From: Mercurialis annua
Lineage: Eukaryota > Streptophyta > Magnoliopsida > Malpighiales > Euphorbiaceae
DNA: 64,000 nt
Assembly (NCBI RefSeq): GCF_937616625.2
Contig: NC_065574.1
Coordinates: 1,736,001-1,800,000, forward strand
Direction of reading: 5' to 3'
Part shown: piece after piece, positions 58,854 through 64,000 of the stretch
Layout of the letters: each line of letters opens with the position of its first letter
Position numbering within the stretch: the stretch's first letter is position 1
The notes under the pieces: model-generated
Seen by the model: only the letters and a program-made list of their open reading frames with translations
What the model was told of the DNA's origin: nothing
Database searches by the model: none
Program-made: the position numbers and the translations under genes

Positions 58854-59531
58854 TTAATCTTTTGTCCCAGGTTTATGGAGCAAAATGAACCTTCGTTGCA
58901 AGTTATTATACATCACTGTCCATGAAATCACCTGCTTCCTATCTTTGATTATACATTGAGAATTTAATAGACATAATTTTATCAATTAAGAAAATTTAAT
59001 CCATTCAACATAAAATTATAAATTTATGGTCTATTCAACCTTGATGGATGAAATGTGATGTAATCAAACACTGCATAAAGTTCTTGGATCAAAATGCATT
59101 CTTTTTATTAAAAATTTAAGTGAAAATAAGAGCTAAAGACCAATTGATGCCAGAAAACCCATAAGCAGATATCATTAGTGCAAAAAGAGATTATGGAACT
59201 TTTACTACATTTTACAATCACCAACTTTCACATTATTTTTTCAACCTCGTAATTAAGAGTAAATTGACAAAGAAGAGAGTAAAAAACATTAAAACAACAC
59301 TTAGTACATAAGGTTTAAGGGTGTGAATCCCTACTAGACATTTTTGCATTCAGTACATAAACAGTTACCTGCAGCATTCCAATAAACCTACGCGTTTAAC
59401 GGAAAATCTCAGGTTCGATTAGGACGAGGCGAGCAATGTCATAACTGGCTGTACATGTACAGACAGTGTAAGAAAAATTGTCTCATAATGAAGAATTCAA
59501 GTCTCCAATCAGCTTATAGCAGGCACTTACC

Positions 59532-62500
59532 TTAGTTATTTTGTCGGGAGAAATATGCATATACAATGGCCAATATAATTATAAGGAGGAAAATCTGCAC
59601 AGAGAGAGAATAAAATTAAACTCGGTCGGATTTCCTCGAACAAAAAACATAATGACATGCAAATCATCGTTTAGTATGAAAATTAATTATAGGGAAAGAA
59701 GTGATCTCATTCGGTTCAAATAAAACTATTGGTGATAACTTTTTTATAAATGTCTAACTGAAATAGGTGATTACTTTTGCAAAAATGTCTAATCTTTCGT
59801 GAAACTGTTGTATTATAATTACTTATATACTATATAGTTAAAATCTTTTAGCTTTATCTAATACAAATAAAAGAGAATAATAAACTTTAAATTGAATTTG
59901 TGTACATAGTTCAATTAATTTTCATACTACTATTTTCAACTTAAGCATTAAATCTCATAATTGTTAATAGCAAAAGAATATGAAACATAATTTCAACACA
60001 TTATGTAAAATCAAATCGTAAAAATTATTGGTAAAATCAAAAGAAAATGAAACATAATTTTAATTTGGACAAAGACAGTTGCTAATTAATGGTCAATTAT
60101 CAAATTTAAATGCAAACTTTTTCCCCTTAATTGAGACAAGTCATAAGTTTCAAAAATGTTTCTCTTTAGTAAATGGCTTGAATATCCACCACATGTATTT
60201 AAAACACATTCCTCTTATTATATATAAAGAAAACCGACCGGAGACCTGGACAAAACTGATTTAAGAAAATCAAAACCAGGTGAACTATCTAAATATGTTC
60301 TAAATCCAAAATGGCTTGAACCCAAAATGATCCAAGCTTGACAGGAGCTAACTTGCATTCACCTAGCTAAACTATTTTCCATCTCTAAAAGAATGTAGAG
60401 AAACAGATAAAGTTGAGAGAAAAAATTAAAAAAGTTGATAGGAACTTACAAGAGCTGAATTAGATCCTGGCTCATTGTTTATGAGAGACTTCCTGCAAGA
60501 ACCAAACATGTCGATCAAACAAGCCAAAAAAAAAAAATATATGTAATATATATATATGTAATATATATTACATATTACTTATTCAACGAATTGCATGACA
60601 AACCTCTTGTTTAAGAACCCAGATTCACGGCAAGTTTTTTGTATTGCGTCCAACCTGCTCAGCGCTTTTTCTGCGTTAGGATCATTTCTGTCAACCTGCA
60701 GTCATAAACAGTGCTTTTTCAATAAGTTCAAGGTTCCTCCAGAACACATTGCAATGGAAAAATTTAGAGGTCACCTTTATGAAAGTATTGTCAAGCAACA
60801 TACTAATAAAGTTGAGTTTATTTGTTTTAATTAAGGCCTCACTTCGTTGGGGGTAAGTTCACTAAGGAAGTCTAACTTCCCAAAAAATAGCATTTTTTTC
60901 TTACTTGATTCATTTTTATCAATCTATTTCTTGGGAAGTTGAGGGGTTGACTTCACTTTAACTAAGGAAATGACTCCCCTAGCAAAACCTAGGTAAGTTC
61001 TACTTCCCTAGTTAAATTAATAAAAATACAATTATATCCCTACATTTAATTAGCAAATTTAATTATTGAGGGTAATATTGTCTTTAAATTTAAATTAATT
61101 AAAAATAGAATGCAACTTCCCGGGAAGTTATTAAGTAACCAAGCAATAAAAAGATTGATTTCCTCCACACTACCTCAGTAATTAACTTCCCGGGAAATAT
61201 ACTTCCCGGGAATTATAAACAAACCAAGAGAGGCCTAAGTTCCCAAATAAATAACAGCGTAACTGTTGTTGAAAGTCAACAAATGAGAAGAAAAATTTGT
61301 GGCATCTTGTAAACCCCATTACTTGGTCCATGAATTGGACTAAAAATATGTCTAAAAAGCATAAAATGGATCATAAATTCATAACTAAACCACATGAGTT
61401 TAGAATGAAGATCCACCAAATTATTGTCATCGACTAATCCTAAACCAAAAAAGTTAAGGTAAAATTCTTGGAGAATTAATTTTCTTTTCATCCTCAAAAA
61501 TATTAGAAATCTAATTTGTTTTAATGTTCAGAATGGATTTGCTCTCTCCTAAGAAATTATTGGCTAGAAGACGGTTTTTATGGAGAAATAATGCAATGTT
61601 CTAGACTTGTAGTTTTTCAGAAACAAAAACTGCAAGAAAATTGAAATAATATTGGATATTGGAAAGAGTTTAGACATCACACATTAAAACAACACTTCCG
61701 CACCAACTAGCCAAGCGGATAAAACAATACCTTTGATTTAAGCATGCAGGAGAAATCAAAGAAAGCACCATAGACATCAGCCATAGTCTTAGTTCGGTCA
61801 ATGACCTTTGCAGTTAGACCTAGAAGAGAAATTTACAGAAGGTTAAATATGACCATAAAGTAACAAGGGGGAAAAGGGATAAAATTTAATACTTTGATTC
61901 GTCTCTTTCAGAAACAACATTTCTTCTTTTAAACATTTGTCAAACATTAAGTTCAGATTCTGTAATTTTAACAGTTCTCTTTGTGAATCTAAAACATGAT
62001 AGTACATTCAGCATTCGAGAAACCAAAAAATCTCATAGAATGAACATACCACGCCTCATTTTCACAACACCTCTGAATACTTCAATGTTGTTGTAGCACA
62101 ATGCTAGGGTTCCAATGGACATGATCTAGCATTAAAAACATGCCAAATGAGAACCAAACTCTAATGAAAATATCAACAATTATCACTTACAAGAACAAAA
62201 ATGAAAAACACAGAAGAGACGCATCAATTCAGAATTAAAAAGCAGCATGGATTTTGTTTCCTATGCATAGCTATGCGTGCATAAAAAGGTGTAGCTACAA
62301 TTGCATGTGGCAAACCTTGGTTGATGTTAGTAAAATTTGTAAAATGGAGGAAAAAAAGATTCATTTAACCAACCCAGCTAATTTGATATGATTTGCTTAA
62401 CCACGTAACAAAGGAATTTTCTATTCGGATCTTGTTTAAGATTTAAATAAAAAGAGACTATGATTCAATTGTCCTATTAGCTACACATGAGAGCAAAAAA

Positions 62501-63496
62501 ATTAAAAGAGTTGTTTAAACAGATATAAAGCTCATCCCTTCAAGCTACCTAGTGTAAAACAAAGTCCAAAGCACAAAAACCATGTGAGACATGATACCGA
62601 CATTTTCAAAAGAGTGGTTGCATATACCTGAGGGATGGCACAAAAACGAAATATAGCAGGATCCCGCAGTGCAGACATGTACTTCAAGCAATCATCCGCA
62701 TGGATCAGAGCATTAGTAACCATATCATTCAAACATTGCACTGCCTTCTCTGAGTTCTCTTCATACTTTAAGTCCTGAGAAGCAGCGAATAGAGGAGAAA
62801 AGGTTAATCATACAAGATAAAATAAGAAATCAAGTGCAATGTCGCCACTTAAAGAGAAATGGCAGCCACAAAATATTGATGTTAGCTAAAATGACAAAGA
62901 AATGAAGATAAACAAACCTCGAGTTTATTAACATATTTGCTCCAGATTTGACGAGGCCAAAACATGCGTGACTTAGGTATCTCATTTATGTCCTCCAGAT
63001 AATCTCGAATAATGTTTATTTTCTGGGATGATATAACACAGAATGAGCAGCATGAGAAATTGATATCAAGATAATAGCCTAAATGTGATTCACTTAAGTA
63101 ACTTTGTGCATCATTGTAATACCTGAAGAAATAAACCCATTGAGTTGGAAAGGTCATCTGAGGCCAAATCTTCCTTTCCAGAGGCATGGAAAAGCTTGGA
63201 CAGTCCCAGTCCCACAAGTCCTGCTACATAGTGGCAATACTCGTCATAATCATCAATTGTTTCCACCTGCAAAATAAGACGTTCAAGGATATCGATGTGA
63301 ATGATTGTTTGTGCACACATAAATATGTAATATAAAATAAACAATAATAGAAATCTATCCTATTGATTCTGAGTCAGTTATTCGTTCATCCTATACTCCT
63401 GCGAGATGACACGTCATACCACTAACCTCTTTGCATATGAATTTAGCCATTCCTGCACCCATTCTTTTTGTGATATCCTCAATCGCCTCTTGGTAA
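59532..63496 (-). CDS. SQS1: squalene synthase, 5' exons beyond right edge
   Basis: Farnesyl-diphosphate farnesyltransferase, which joins two farnesyl diphosphates to squalene via presqualene diphosphate; the first committed step to sterols and triterpenes, at the ER. Nine exons are read: 63496-63427, 63266-63123, 63022-62918, 62774-62628, 62125-62050, 61819-61731, 60695-60604, 60492-60450 and 59594-59532. All are GT-AG and in phase, giving about 275 C-terminal residues. [14 protein letters not shown] and the second aspartate motif DYLED (in [12 protein letters not shown]) are intact, as is the FRFCAIPQ helix. The last exon encodes a 20-residue C-terminal membrane anchor ending SRQNN; it is too short to stand out alone. 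The first aspartate motif (DTVEDD type) must lie past 64000; 63497-64000 is intron. Confidence 0.95.
60835..61235. mobile_element. PIF/Harbinger (Tourist-like) MITE in a squalene synthase intron
   Basis: A 401-bp element with ends GGCCTCACTTCGTTGG and, inverted, GGCCTCTCTTGGTTTG, flanked by TAA (60832-60834 and 61236-61238). The GGCCTYNYTTGGTT terminus and 3-bp TWA duplication are typical of PIF/Harbinger. The interior has several CTTCCCGGGAAG-type palindromes. It sits in the 1-kb intron between the exons at 61731 and 60695 and does not touch splice sites. Confidence 0.8.
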
Positions 63497-64000
63497 CTAC
63501 ACAAATTCACAAAAAAGTGATTAGATGCAGTTATTTATTCAACCAAAGCACATCCTAGAGACTCCAGATAGACCACACATGGGATGAGGGAGATTATATA
63601 TATTCCTCCCATTAGTGTTTATTAAGACCTAGTCCTTTTCATTTTTCTCTCCTTTATGCAACATGGACTCTCTGACTCACTCAATTTTTCAACAACATGA
63701 TACATACTTAATGACTCATTAATGTGAGAGTGCTCCACAAACTTGAGTAAATGGCCCAAGTGGATTTCCATTCCTAAATTGTTGCATTTTCAGCAGAGCT
63801 TAGGCATATCCATGAGGCTACAATTAGATTACAAGAGGAGTTCTTAAGATTTTAACTTATTAGGAAATAGGAAGGCAAACCATAATGAGTAAGATAAGTG
63901 ATTCACTGATACTAGAATAACAATAAAAAAGATGAAACTGTACAGGAATTATCAAGATTAAAATAAGTCTATCCTCAGATCTATAGAGGTGCCCATTAAA

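Overview
The window is nuclear DNA of a flowering plant, probably a eudicot. It has AT-rich intergenic DNA, GT-AG introns and genes of plant-specific lineages: a GH9 endoglucanase, CYP84A, a subfamily-A GATA factor and an SH3P2-like protein. Species is not determined; the squalene synthase and CYP84A sequences would fit a rosid such as Malpighiales, but that is only an impression.

Seven protein-coding genes are supported by exon-by-exon reading. In order: (1) a GH9 endo-1,4-beta-glucanase on the minus strand, cut by the left edge (1-3187); (2) a nine-zinc-knuckle CCHC protein, minus (7422-9760, with a likely 5' UTR intron reaching about 11.5 kb); (3) a mitochondrial coiled-coil protein of the CCDC90/MCUR1/FMP32 family, plus (14382-17942); (4) a CYP84A-type coniferaldehyde/ferulate 5-hydroxylase, minus (18628-20699); (5) a GATA zinc-finger transcription factor, minus (27607-28769); (6) an SH3P2-like SH3-domain protein, plus (52866-56448); (7) squalene synthase, minus, with its 5' part beyond the right edge (59532-63496 and on). 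They belong to unrelated processes (cell wall, RNA binding, mitochondria, lignin, transcription, membrane traffic, sterols); nothing suggests a functional cluster.

Between and inside the genes lies a dense population of small non-autonomous DNA transposons, many with readable terminal inverted repeats (TIRs) and target-site duplications (TSDs). Ten foldback elements share a terminus near GG-YTAAT or GGG-TAAT and mostly have 9-10 bp TSDs, as Mutator-like (MULE) MITEs do. A second MULE-like family (TIR about GATTGRRATT) has three copies. Three elements have perfect 8-bp TSDs, as hAT elements do. One element in a squalene synthase intron has PIF/Harbinger features. Several further foldbacks lack a clear TSD.

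The largest structure is a 9.4-kb LTR retrotransposon (40173-49569), inserted with a 5-bp TSD (GGAGG) into an older MULE-type MITE (39978-49717). Its two 2523-bp LTRs looked identical wherever I compared them, so it is young, yet its 4.35-kb interior has no intact gag-pol. It therefore looks like a non-autonomous derivative of a Ty3/Gypsy chromovirus. Each LTR carries eight regularly spaced 18-bp palindromes, the most unusual sequence feature in the window.
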